This document shows positions 45,165 to 53,672 of a DNA stretch of 64,000 nt, piece by piece. The notes beneath the pieces were generated by a model. It saw only the letters and a program-made list of their open reading frames with translations, made no database searches and was not told the DNA's origin. Every line of letters begins with the position of its first letter. Positions within the stretch are counted from its first letter, which is position 1. The DNA is taken from NCBI RefSeq assembly GCF_008705135.1, contig NZ_CP023694.1:5437001-5501000 (forward strand), given 5' to 3'. This DNA comes from Streptomyces coeruleorubidus. GTDB taxonomy: Bacteria > Actinomycetota > Actinomycetes > Streptomycetales > Streptomycetaceae. The translations under genes were made by a program, and so were the position numbers.

Positions 45165-45240
45165 CATGGTGGCCACTCGCCGTATCTCCTGGACGTTCAT
45201 GTCCGGATGGCCTCGAAGGTGCCGTCCGGGAGGGGCGTCC
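45165..45240 (-). pseudogene. 3' remnant of a VQEIQ-tail partner gene beside an intact lipoprotein
   Basis: Immediately after the lipoprotein stop, the minus strand reads LPDGTFEAIRT and, after a frameshift, MNVQEIRRVAT. This matches the LPDGTFETTQDMNVQEIQ end of the 46042 protein. A start-like ATG within the lipoprotein's last codons leads directly into it (MLQVRTPLPDGTF), so almost the entire partner gene was deleted. Confidence 0.65.
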
Positions 45241-45885
45241 TCACCTGGAGCATGCCCCTCGCTCGGAGTGCACCGACGCGTTCTGCCACACGCCCTGCTC
45301 GTTCCTCGCCAGGGAGACCGAGTAGAGGACGTAGGGGTCCGTGCCTGCCGGGTTCCCCTCGACCTCGCTGGTCTTGCGGTTCCTGGTCTTCGCCGCGCTT
45401 TCGTCCGTGCAGTAACTGAGCGATGCTCCTCTGCCGTTCCCGGCCAGGTTGACCTTGGGGTTGAAGGCGGGCAGCTTGCCGATGACGGTGACGTTCTTGT
45501 CCGTGTAGGACTTGATCCACTCCTTGGTCAGCCCGCGAACCCCTTCTGTGTCGTAGAAGGCGACGGCCTCGCTGTCGGGGTCGTTCTCGATGATCGCCGC
45601 GTACCCGGCCCGGACTTCCTCCTTGCCGTCGTTGAGCACCGCCTGCTCGACGGGATCGCTGCTTGTCCAGTTCTCGAAGGTCAACCGGAAGCTGTTCGGG
45701 ATGGTGATCTCAGGGCGCTCGGGGCTGGGCGGTGACGATGCCGATGCCGACGGGATCGGCCCTGAATCCCTGCCCTTGATGCCGTCCGACGACTTTTCGT
45801 CACCACCTCCACCGCAGGCGGTGAGCAGCAGTGCCGCCGTTGCGGTCAGCATGGCGGCGGTGGTGCTCGCAGCGCGGCGTGCCAC
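45241..45885 (-). CDS. Lipoprotein, pair-type, partner gene deleted
   Basis: The 214-aa product starts at GTG 45885 after GGGGGAGA and has the lipobox LLLTAC near residue 20, then GGGGDEKSSDGIKGRDSG, a Ser/Pro linker and a domain with SYCTDESAAKTRNRKT and YVLYSVSLARN. It ends SERGACSR. It is most similar in order to 17747-18394. The upstream region is shared with 47109-47768. Confidence 0.75.
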   Translation of the reverse strand: MARRAASTTAAMLTATAALLLTACGGGGDEKSSDGIKGRDSGPIPSASASSPPSPERPEITIPNSFRLTFENWTSSDPVEQAVLNDGKEEVRAGYAAIIENDPDSEAVAFYDTEGVRGLTKEWIKSYTDKNVTVIGKLPAFNPKVNLAGNGRGASLSYCTDESAAKTRNRKTSEVEGNPAGTDPYVLYSVSLARNEQGVWQNASVHSERGACSR

Positions 45886-45945
45886 GGTTTGTCTCCCCCG
45901 ATGTTCGGTGTATGCGGCAGGGAACGAAGCTATCAGGGGCCGGTC
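45883..45945. repeat. Conserved upstream element of pair-type lipoproteins, copy 1
   Basis: Shared with 47766-47827: CCACGGTTT, CTCCCCCGA, GTTCGG and GAACGAAGCTATCAGGGGC, starting at the GTG of each gene. Probably a duplicated ribosome site and promoter region. Confidence 0.65.
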
Positions 45946-46041
45946 ATGGGCCTTTGAGAGACAGTGGGGGATCATATGGGGAAGGTGAGGAGTGCGGCGT
46001 GGCGGCTGCAAACGGTCTCCGAGTCGCCGAGGACCAGCCTC

Positions 46042-47112
46042 TCAGCGGTTGATCGACTGGATCTCCTGGACGTTCATGTCCTGAGTGGTCTCGAAGGTGC
46101 CGTCGGGGAGGTCGCCGCCGGTGCCGTCGGAGCCTTCCCAGGTGATCTGCCAAGTGACGCTGGCGGAGAGTTCGTACGGGGTGCCGTTGGTGGCGCGGAG
46201 GTAGCGGATGCCGCAGGGCGGGGTCTTCTCGGCGTCGCCCTTTGTGTACGGGGTGCCGATCGAACCGTCCTCGTTGATCTCGCAGTCGCCGGAAGCGGGG
46301 AAGACCTCGGCGTCCTCGGTGCCCGGGTCCAGGTGGAGAGCGATCGGCTTGGCCGTCGTCTCGGCCCACAGGCCCGTGTTCGGGAGCTCGGCGCGGACCT
46401 TGACCTCCTTGAAGGTGCCCTTGTCCAGCCAGACCCAGGTGGGGAGGTTCACGGTGGACTTGGCCTGCGGCTTGAGTTCGACCTGGGTGCCGGGAACCTC
46501 GATCTTGTTGTACGCGTAGTCCGCAAGCGTCTCGGACGTGGGGGCGTTCGGGACCTTGGGGATCTCTGCGGCGTCCTGCCAGAACATGATGCGGCCGCAG
46601 TCCCAGGAGTCGGGGTCGGTCTTGTCCGGAGCGACGCTGCGCCAGAAGTAGCCGTCCTTGCCGATGTTGTAATCCTTGTAACCCGGTGCGGTCGACAGGG
46701 TGTCGTCCCAGTTCTCGGAGTCCTGCTTGTCCCGGTAGTGATCGGTCCAGAGTTCCACGCCCCACCATGACTCGTGGACGCTGACGTCGCCCTGGCCGAT
46801 GGTCTCCGAGAATTTCTTCAACTGCTCGGGCGTGAAGACGGGCTCGTACCAGCAGGCCGGCGGCTTCCAGTTGACGTCCGCGGAGGAGAGGGAACCGTGC
46901 TTGCCGCCGGTGGCACCGCCGACTTGGGTGACCCTGATTCGGGATGTGCCGGCGGAGGCGTAGATGTCCTTGCCGTTGTTTCCGCCGGAAGTGACGGGCG
47001 GCGTAGTTGTTTTGCCAGGGGTGTAGTTGGCGTATGCGTTGCCGCCGGTGCAGGACACAATGGTGACGGCAGCGATCGAAGCCCAGCACCAAGCGGGAGC
47101 TGGCGTCCTCAT
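46042..47112 (-). CDS. Secreted protein ending in a VQEIQSINR tail, partner of a lipoprotein (pair 2)
   Basis: The 356-aa product starts at ATG 47112, overlapping the upstream lipoprotein stop (ATGA). It has a signal peptide (WCWASIAAVTIVSC, possibly a lipobox-like Cys), a Thr/Gly linker, then WKPPACWYEPVFTPEQLKKF, an aromatic Lys-rich block (GYKDYNIGKDGYFWR), a NLPTWVWLD region and Cys pairs, ending QDMNVQEIQSINR. It parallels 16716-17759 throughout. A longer frame to 47163 is not needed. Function unknown. Confidence 0.75.
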   Translation of the reverse strand: MRTPAPAWCWASIAAVTIVSCTGGNAYANYTPGKTTTPPVTSGGNNGKDIYASAGTSRIRVTQVGGATGGKHGSLSSADVNWKPPACWYEPVFTPEQLKKFSETIGQGDVSVHESWWGVELWTDHYRDKQDSENWDDTLSTAPGYKDYNIGKDGYFWRSVAPDKTDPDSWDCGRIMFWQDAAEIPKVPNAPTSETLADYAYNKIEVPGTQVELKPQAKSTVNLPTWVWLDKGTFKEVKVRAELPNTGLWAETTAKPIALHLDPGTEDAEVFPASGDCEINEDGSIGTPYTKGDAEKTPPCGIRYLRATNGTPYELSASVTWQITWEGSDGTGGDLPDGTFETTQDMNVQEIQSINR

Positions 47113-47768
47113 GCTCGGCACTCCTTCGCCTTGCCGATGACCTCGATGACCTGGACCTTCCACACCTGGGAAGAGCCGGACGAGGGGACCATGAGTAGCC
47201 GATGGTTCAGGTAGCTGTCGAGATTCTCCTCACTGCGGAGAATCTTGCCGGTTTTGATGTCCTTGCTGTAGGCCTTGCCTTGGTTCTCGCAGAACGTAAC
47301 GAGGACGCGTTTACCGCCGGTCAGAGTGGTCGTCTCGGCGTCGTAATACTGGTCCGTCCCGGTGGGTGTCCAGCCGCCCTTCACCCAAGTCTGGATTTGC
47401 GACTTGACGTACTGCTCGGCTTGGCCGTCCGAGTAGAACTGGTAGGCCGGGTCGTCCGGGTCCTGCGCGGCGATGCCGTGGTACATCGCCTTGACGTAGT
47501 TCTCCGCGTCGGCAAGCGCCGCCGCATGCTTCGCGTCCGACGGCTCGTCGAAGTCGAAGACGAGCTTGAGGTCCTTCGGCACGCTGACGTCCGGGCGGTC
47601 GGCTCCCGCCGAGCCGGATGCGGATGCCGACGGGCTCCTCGTGCCCGAGTCAGCCCCCTTGATGTCGTCCGGCGACTTGTCGTCTGCGCCTCCGCCGCAT
47701 GCGGTGAGCAGAAGCGCCGCCGTTGCGGCGAACGCGGCGGCTGTGGTGGTCAGGGCGCGGCGGGCCAC
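47109..47768 (-). CDS. Lipoprotein, partner of the secreted protein (pair 2)
   Basis: The 219-aa product has the lipobox LLLTAC near residue 22, GGGADDKSPDDIKGADSG, a Ser-rich linker, and a domain with GIAAQDPDDPAYQFYSDGQA, ending GKAKECRA. It is coupled to the downstream secreted protein by an ATGA overlap. Confidence 0.75.
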   Translation of the reverse strand: MARRALTTTAAAFAATAALLLTACGGGADDKSPDDIKGADSGTRSPSASASGSAGADRPDVSVPKDLKLVFDFDEPSDAKHAAALADAENYVKAMYHGIAAQDPDDPAYQFYSDGQAEQYVKSQIQTWVKGGWTPTGTDQYYDAETTTLTGGKRVLVTFCENQGKAYSKDIKTGKILRSEENLDSYLNHRLLMVPSSGSSQVWKVQVIEVIGKAKECRA

Positions 47769-47827
47769 GGTTTCTCCCCCGAGGTTCGGCGTGTGCGACA
47801 GAGAACGAAGCTATCAGGGGCTGTTCA
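47766..47827. repeat. Conserved upstream element of pair-type lipoproteins, copy 2
   Basis: Partner of 45883-45945 with the same landmarks in the same order. Confidence 0.65.
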
Positions 47828-48085
47828 TGCCTCCATGGATGGCCATGGCGGATTGTGTGTGGTGCGTGAGGAGTGTGCGTGGCAGTTGCGAAGGGATGCT
47901 TCCGGCTGCCCGGCCGTAGGCGCGAACGCAGACAACTTCAAGGGCAAATCGGGCGTCAACGACCTTCGCCTCCTACGCCCTTCGACGACCTCAATAAGAG
48001 TCCATAAGATCTCTGTAGGCTCAGCACACCTCTCGGCCCACAGTTCGCCTCACCGCACTCCACACACGACCCCAGGACACCCGCC
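47769..48085. other. Divergent intergenic region between the lipoprotein pair and the LysM/BTAD gene
   Basis: Holds the shared lipoprotein upstream element at its left and presumably the promoter of the LysM/BTAD gene at its right. No coding frame is seen. Confidence 0.45.
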
Positions 48086-51082
48086 ATGCCGCGACGCCGC
48101 ACCTCAAGCTCGTCAAGCTCGACGGGAAGTACGTCGGGAACGACGGGAACGACGGCTCCGAGGAATCGGACGCCGCAGCCGGTGAGGATCCGGCGGCGGT
48201 CGTTCGGGGACTTCGTCAAGGCGTTCTTCGCGTTCGTCGCCCTGGCCGTTCTGCTCGTCGGTGTGCCCGGCGCGCTGGCCACGCAGATCGGGTGGCCGTT
48301 GCCGAACGGGGTGCCGAGCCTCGACTGGCTTCAGCAAGAGATCACCGTCGACACGTTTCTGAACATCCTCACCGTCGTGGTGTGGCTCGCGTGGGCCCAG
48401 TTCACCGCCTGCGTGCTGGTGGAGATGAAGGCCGCGCTGTCCGGTGTCGGTGTGCCGGGGCGGGTGCCGGGTGCCGGGCCCAGTCAGTTGCTCGCCCGGC
48501 AGCTCGTCGCCGCGCTGCTGCTCGTCGGCGCCACCGCGGCCAGCTTCGCGCCCGGGCTGTCGCAGCTCGGGCAGAGCGGCTACGACGCCAACCAGAAGCC
48601 CGCCTCCGCCGCGGCCCAGCAGACCCCGGGTCTCTTCGCCCAGCAGCAGGAGCAGGCCGCCGACACCGCGGCCGCCCTCGCCGAACAGGCCTCGCACGCC
48701 GCCTCGCACGCCGACGCCGGTGGCAGCACCGCCAAGCAGGGCGACACGAAGTACTACCGGATCCAGCCGCCCGAGGGGCGCCACCACGACTCCCTGTGGG
48801 AGATAGCGGAACGGCACCTCGGTGACGGGCGTCGCTACAAGGAGATCTTCGAGCTCAACAAGGACCGCGTCCAGCCGGACGGGTCCAAGCTCTCCGAGGC
48901 CAGTCTCATCCGGCCCGGATGGATCATGGAGATGCCGGGCGACGCGCGCGGCGGCGAGCTCGTCGAGATGCCCGACGAGGCTCCCAACGTGTCGCCGGAC
49001 GTACAGCAGCAGATCGCCGACTACGCCCGGACAGGGGACCACGCCCAAGGCGGAGGCAGTGGTGCCCAGGGCGGCGGGCACGAGCACGCCGGTGGTGGTC
49101 CTTCCACCTCCCAGGTCTCCCTGCCCGAGCAGCGGCCCGCTCCCGACACCGGCCACCAGCAGGCCACCGGCGTCGGCGCCGAGTCCGACAGCGCCTTCGG
49201 TCTTCCCGAAGCCCTCCTCGCCGCACCCCTCCTCGCCGCCGGTCTCCTCGGTGCCCTGGGGCGGCGGCGTCGGCAGGCGTTGTGGCAGTCGGCGTTCGGG
49301 GCCGTCGGCGGGCGGCGCGGTATGGAGCCGCCCACGCCGAGCGGGGACGCGCAGGACGTCCAGGACGCCCTGCTCGTCGGCGCCGACCCCGAGGGCGTGC
49401 GGCTGCTCGACCGGAGCCTGCGCGGCCTCGCCGCCTCCCTCGCCGAGGAGTCGCGGGCCCTGCCGGTCGTGTACGCCGCCTGGCTCAGCAACGGCGACCT
49501 GCACCTCCAGCTCGCCCAGCCCGCCGGGAAGCCGCCCGCCCCCTGGCAGCAGGGACAGGACCAGACCTTCTGGATGCTGGCCCGCACGGACGCCGAGCGC
49601 TACGAGGACGTCGACACGGCCGCGCCCTACCCGGGGCTCGTCAGCCTCGGCACCATGGACGACTCGCGGCTGCTGCTCAACCTCGAGGCTGTCCCCGGCA
49701 TCGTGTCGCTGAGCGGCCGGGAGGCCGACCGGGCCGCCGTCTTCGCTTCCGTCGCCGCCGAGTTGGCGACCAACGGGTGGTCCGACCGCATGACCATCAC
49801 GCTCGTCGGCTTCGGGCAGGACCTCACGCCTCTCGCCCCGAACCGGATCCGGCACCTCGAGGACGTCGAGGCGCTCGTCGAGACCATGGAGGCCGAGACG
49901 CGGCAGCGGCGGGGCGCCCTGGGCGCAGCCGGACACGACTCCGTCCTCACCGGGCGCACCGGGCCCGCCCAGCACACCCGCTGGGCCCCGCACCTCGTCC
50001 TGCTCGCCGCCCAGCCGTCCGCCGAGGACGCCGTCAAGCTCGCCGAACTCGCCGCCGACGCCGGCCGTCTCGGCATCGGCTACCTCGTCGGCACCGAGAC
50101 CGGCGACCTGCCGGGCGCCGCCTGGGAGATGGAGATCACCGGCCAGGGCAAGCTGCTCGCACCCCTCCTCGGACTCGAACTCGACGCCCAGCTGCTGCCC
50201 GCCGCCCAGCAGCGGGCCGTGGTCGAACTGTTCGTGGACGCCGACCCCGAGAACCGGCCCGAGGGCGGCCCGGCCAACAGGCCGCCGTTCCTCGTCGACA
50301 TCAGCGAGCAGGGGCGTCCGGCCGTCTACGCCCGGCTCGTCGGGCCGTACGAGATCATCGGCCTCGACACCCCGGACGGGGACCGCAGCGCCCTCCTCCA
50401 CGAGGCGCTCGCCCTGCTGCTCCTGCACCGCGAGGGTGTGCACCCGCGCGTGCTGTCCTCGGCACTGTGGCCGCGCGGCGTCACCGACGACGTACGCAAC
50501 GCGCTGCTGGACCGGCTGCGCGACTGGCTCGGCGCCGACCCCGACGGCACGCCCCGCCTCGGCACCGACGGCAGCGGCCGGCTCACGCTCGCCAAGTCCG
50601 TCGTCTCCGACCTGGACGTCCTGCGGTCGCTCTACCACGAGGCCACGCAGGGCAAGGGCGTCGACAGCCGGGCCGTGCGCGGGCGGCTGCTCACCGACGC
50701 GCTCGTGCTGGTGCGCGGTCCGCTGCTAGCCGACCGGCCCGAGGGCCGCTACCGGTGGCTCACCCACGAGATCGTCGACGCCCAGTTGCCGCTGCTCGTC
50801 GCGGACACCGGGCTCGCGCTGTGCGAGTTCCACATGGAGAAGAACCGCGCCGAGAAGGCCATCGAGGCCCTCAACGCGGCCCTGCGCACCGCCCCGGCCG
50901 ACGAGCGCCTGTGGCACGAGCTGCTGCGCGCCACCCACGCCACCGGCGACACGTCCCGGCTGACCGCGCTCGCCACCGATCTCATCGGCCGCAGCGGGGC
51001 CCGAGGCCTGCCGCCGCGCACCGAGGCACTGCTCGACGAGCTGCTGCCGACGTGGCGCGACGCGATCGCCGCGGTGGGATGA
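48086..51082 (+). CDS. Membrane protein with LysM-like and BTAD-like domains
   Basis: The 998-aa protein has a Ser/Thr-rich cytoplasmic start and two membrane segments (about residues 50-70 and 90-112). A third near 140-160 leads to a LysM-like domain (DSLWEIAERHLGDGRRYKEI with a preceding YYRIQPPEG). Gln/Gly-rich linkers and another membrane helix near residues 370-390 follow. The C-terminal 300 residues resemble the BTAD/winged-helix part of SARP regulators (LLLLHREGVHPRVLSSALWP). It overlaps the next gene (ATGA), a prepilin peptidase, so it is probably connected to the pilus. Confidence 0.75.
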   Translation: MPRRRTSSSSSSTGSTSGTTGTTAPRNRTPQPVRIRRRSFGDFVKAFFAFVALAVLLVGVPGALATQIGWPLPNGVPSLDWLQQEITVDTFLNILTVVVWLAWAQFTACVLVEMKAALSGVGVPGRVPGAGPSQLLARQLVAALLLVGATAASFAPGLSQLGQSGYDANQKPASAAAQQTPGLFAQQQEQAADTAAALAEQASHAASHADAGGSTAKQGDTKYYRIQPPEGRHHDSLWEIAERHLGDGRRYKEIFELNKDRVQPDGSKLSEASLIRPGWIMEMPGDARGGELVEMPDEAPNVSPDVQQQIADYARTGDHAQGGGSGAQGGGHEHAGGGPSTSQVSLPEQRPAPDTGHQQATGVGAESDSAFGLPEALLAAPLLAAGLLGALGRRRRQALWQSAFGAVGGRRGMEPPTPSGDAQDVQDALLVGADPEGVRLLDRSLRGLAASLAEESRALPVVYAAWLSNGDLHLQLAQPAGKPPAPWQQGQDQTFWMLARTDAERYEDVDTAAPYPGLVSLGTMDDSRLLLNLEAVPGIVSLSGREADRAAVFASVAAELATNGWSDRMTITLVGFGQDLTPLAPNRIRHLEDVEALVETMEAETRQRRGALGAAGHDSVLTGRTGPAQHTRWAPHLVLLAAQPSAEDAVKLAELAADAGRLGIGYLVGTETGDLPGAAWEMEITGQGKLLAPLLGLELDAQLLPAAQQRAVVELFVDADPENRPEGGPANRPPFLVDISEQGRPAVYARLVGPYEIIGLDTPDGDRSALLHEALALLLLHREGVHPRVLSSALWPRGVTDDVRNALLDRLRDWLGADPDGTPRLGTDGSGRLTLAKSVVSDLDVLRSLYHEATQGKGVDSRAVRGRLLTDALVLVRGPLLADRPEGRYRWLTHEIVDAQLPLLVADTGLALCEFHMEKNRAEKAIEALNAALRTAPADERLWHELLRATHATGDTSRLTALATDLIGRSGARGLPPRTEALLDELLPTWRDAIAAVG

Positions 51083-51852
51083 ACACCGGGACGCTGGTCA
51101 TCGCCGCCGCGCTGTGGGGCGCGGCGGCGGGTGTGTTTCTGCCGCGTGCGGCCTACCGGTTCTCGGCCCCCTCGGGGGAACCCTGGCGGGAGCGGTGCCC
51201 CGGCGGGCACGCCCTCAAGGGCTGGCTGGGACGGGCCTCCTGCCCGGAGTGCGCGCAGGGCCCAGAGGGCGCGGCGGGTGCGGAGGGAGCGGAGCGCGAA
51301 GAGGCCGGATACGGGCCCCGTACGGCACCACTGGTGATCGCCACCGCCCTCGTCTGCGCCGCCCTCGCCGCCGCCACCGGCACCCGGCCCGAGCTCGGCG
51401 TCTGGCTGCTGCTCGCCCCCGTCGGGGTGCTGCTGACGGCCGTCGACTTCCGGGTGCGGAGGCTGCCCGACCCGCTCACGCTCCCGTTCGCCGCGGCCGC
51501 GCTCGTCCTGCTCGGCCTCACCGCGCTCGTGCCCGAGCACGCGGGGGAGTGGACGACCGCCCTGCTCGGCTCGCTCGCGCTGGGCGGCGGCTACTTCGTG
51601 CTGTTCCTCATCAACCCCGCGGGGATGGGCTTCGGCGACGTCAAGCTCGCCCTGGGCGCGGGGGCGGTACTCGGCTGGTACGGCTGGCCGACGGTGATGC
51701 TCGGCACGTTCGCCGGGTTCCTGCTCGGGGCGCTGTACGGCGGTGCCCTCGTCGTCGCGCGGCGGGCCGGGCGCAAGACGGCCATCCCCTTCGGGCCGTT
51801 CCTGATCTCCGGCGCCTTCCTGGGGCTCCTGCTCGGGGCCTACGCGGCCTGA
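51079..51852 (+). CDS. Prepilin peptidase (TadV/PilD-type A24)
   Basis: Cleaves prepilins such as Flp (39408). The 257-aa protein has the Asp motifs of A24 peptidases, VDFRVRRLPD and GFGDVKLALG, several membrane segments and a zinc-like cytoplasmic Cys pair (CPGGH and CPEC). It is likely the peptidase of the Tad system 11 kb upstream. Start ATG 51079 overlaps the previous stop. Confidence 0.85.
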   Translation: MNTGTLVIAAALWGAAAGVFLPRAAYRFSAPSGEPWRERCPGGHALKGWLGRASCPECAQGPEGAAGAEGAEREEAGYGPRTAPLVIATALVCAALAAATGTRPELGVWLLLAPVGVLLTAVDFRVRRLPDPLTLPFAAAALVLLGLTALVPEHAGEWTTALLGSLALGGGYFVLFLINPAGMGFGDVKLALGAGAVLGWYGWPTVMLGTFAGFLLGALYGGALVVARRAGRKTAIPFGPFLISGAFLGLLLGAYAA

Positions 51853-51922
51853 CGTCCAGCGGCCCGAACGGCTGGCGTACGCTGGGCTGGTCCGTCCACA
51901 ACCCTTACGAAAGGGACGCCCG

Positions 51923-53122
51923 GTGACCGAGAAGGCCGACCTTCAGCCCATCCTCGACCGTGCTGCCGCCGGTGGGCGGATCACCCCCGACGAGGCGCTC
52001 CTGCTGTACCGGGACGCCCCGCTGCACGCGCTGGGCGCCGCCGCCGACGCCGTACGCCGCCGCAGGTACGCCGGCACCGAGCACATCGCGACGTACATCA
52101 TCGAGCGCAACATCAACTACACGAACGTCTGCGTCACGGCGTGCCGCTTCTGCGCCTTCTACGCCGCTCCCAAGGACACCGCCAAGGGCTGGACCCGCGA
52201 CCTGGACGACATCCTGCGCCGGTGCGCCGAGACGGTCGAGCTGGGCGGCACCCAGATCATGTTCCAGGGCGGACACCACCCGGACTACGGCGTCGAGTAC
52301 TACGAGAAGCACTTCTCCGCCATCAAGCAGGCCTTCCCGCAGCTGGTCATCCACAGCCTGGGGGCGTCCGAGGTCGAGCACATGGCCCGCATCTCCAAGG
52401 TCGGCGTCGAGGAGGCGATCCAGCGCATCCACGCCGCCGGGCTCGACTCCTTCGCCGGTGCCGGTGCCGAGCTGCTGCCCGAGCGGCCCCGCAAGGCCAT
52501 CGCCCCGCTGAAGGAGTCCGGCGAGCGCTGGCTGGAGATCATGGAGATCGCGCACGGGCTGGGCGTGGAGTCCACGTCGACCATGCTCATGGGCACCGGC
52601 GAGACCAACGCCGAGCGCATCGAGCACCTGCGGATGATCCGGGACGTCCAGGACCGCACGGGCGGCTTCCGCGCCTTCATCCCCTATACCTACCAGCCCG
52701 AGAACAACCACCTGAAGGGCCGGACGCAGGCGACCCTCTTCGAGTACCTGCGGATGATCGCGGTCGCCCGGCTGTTCATGGACAACATCGCCCACATCCA
52801 GGGCTCGTGGCTGACCACGGGCAAGGAGGTCGGGCAGCTCTCCCTGCACTACGGCGCCGACGACCTCGGCTCGATCATGCTGGAGGAGAACGTCGTCTCC
52901 TCCGCGGGCGCCAAGCACCGGTCCAACCGGATGGAGATCATCGACCTGATCCGGAAGGCCGGGCGGGTGCCCGCGCAGCGGGCGACCACGTACGAGCACC
53001 TCGTCGTGCACGACGACCCGGCGAACGACCCCGTCGACGACCGCGTGGTCTCGCACATCTCCTCCACGGCCATCGAGGGCGGCACGGCTCACCCCGAGCT
53101 GAAGCTGCTCGCCTCCAACTGA
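51923..53122 (+). CDS. mqnC: Cyclic dehypoxanthinyl futalosine synthase
   Basis: MqnC is a radical-SAM enzyme of the futalosine menaquinone pathway that cyclises dehypoxanthine futalosine. The 399-aa protein has the CxxxCxxC motif CVTACRFC (Cys70, Cys74, Cys77), the GGHHPDYGVEYYEKHF region and the MLMGTGETNAERIEH region. Start GTG 51923 follows AAAGGGA. It lies near menG and the nuo operon in a respiration cluster. Confidence 0.92.
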   Translation: MTEKADLQPILDRAAAGGRITPDEALLLYRDAPLHALGAAADAVRRRRYAGTEHIATYIIERNINYTNVCVTACRFCAFYAAPKDTAKGWTRDLDDILRRCAETVELGGTQIMFQGGHHPDYGVEYYEKHFSAIKQAFPQLVIHSLGASEVEHMARISKVGVEEAIQRIHAAGLDSFAGAGAELLPERPRKAIAPLKESGERWLEIMEIAHGLGVESTSTMLMGTGETNAERIEHLRMIRDVQDRTGGFRAFIPYTYQPENNHLKGRTQATLFEYLRMIAVARLFMDNIAHIQGSWLTTGKEVGQLSLHYGADDLGSIMLEENVVSSAGAKHRSNRMEIIDLIRKAGRVPAQRATTYEHLVVHDDPANDPVDDRVVSHISSTAIEGGTAHPELKLLASN

Positions 53123-53140
53123 GCCGGCGCGGAGAGGCAG

Positions 53141-53587
53141 TTGGAAACCATTCACACGGCTGACGCCGTCCGCGTCACCTGGGACTCCGAGCCCGTCAAG
53201 GGCGGTGCCGTGGCCGTCGGACGGGACCGGATCGGTGCCGTCGGAAAGCTCGACGACGTCCGAGAGGCGTTCCCTCGGGCCCGGGTCCGCAGGTGGCCCG
53301 GGACACTCGGTCCCGCCCGGGTCCACGAGGGCCCGCTCCCGGACGCCCCGAGCCCGCGCGAACGCGTCCACGAGGTGCTGAAGCTCGGCGCGGTCGCGGT
53401 CCTGGAGGAGTACGTCGACTCGCCGGAACTCCGGTCCGCGGCCGACCGCAACGACGTCGTCGTCCTGCCGAGTGCGCGCCGCACCGCGATCGTCCCGACC
53501 GGCCGCGCCGACCTCGCCGTCTTCGACGAGGCGGGGGAGTGCGTCGCGACGGTGTGCGCGGGGCGGCTGGTGCACAGGCGGCGCTGA
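53141..53587 (+). CDS. Imidazolonepropionase-like composite domain protein
   Basis: The 148-aa product starts at TTG 53141 and has a urease/amidohydrolase-type beta module (IHTADAVRVTWD, then VAVGRDRIGAVGKLDDV, and closing ADLAVFDEAGECVATVCAGR). The catalytic barrel is absent, so it is not an enzyme by itself. It follows mqnC by 18 bp. Such proteins commonly sit there in Streptomyces. Confidence 0.65.
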   Translation: METIHTADAVRVTWDSEPVKGGAVAVGRDRIGAVGKLDDVREAFPRARVRRWPGTLGPARVHEGPLPDAPSPRERVHEVLKLGAVAVLEEYVDSPELRSAADRNDVVVLPSARRTAIVPTGRADLAVFDEAGECVATVCAGRLVHRRR

Positions 53588-53600
53588 CAGCGTCTTTCTG

Positions 53601-53666
53601 AAGGGCCCTCCGAAGCCGGTCTTCCGAAGCCGGTCTTCCGAAGCGAGCCTTCTGAAGTGCCCTTTT
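53601..53666 (+). repeat. Tandem CCGAAGCCGGTCTT units inside a terminator-like hairpin
   Basis: Two exact 14-bp units (53610-53623 and 53624-53637) and part of a third are enclosed by AAGGGC (53601) and GCCCTTTT (53659-53666), an outer stem followed by T. This suggests a terminator expanded by repeats between two convergent genes. Confidence 0.55.
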
Positions 53667-53672
53667 GATCCG

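Noticed and set aside
48113..50638. 841-aa minus-strand frame opposite the LysM/BTAD gene
   Set aside because: Val/Gly/Arg-rich shadow; the plus strand has domains and an ATGA junction.
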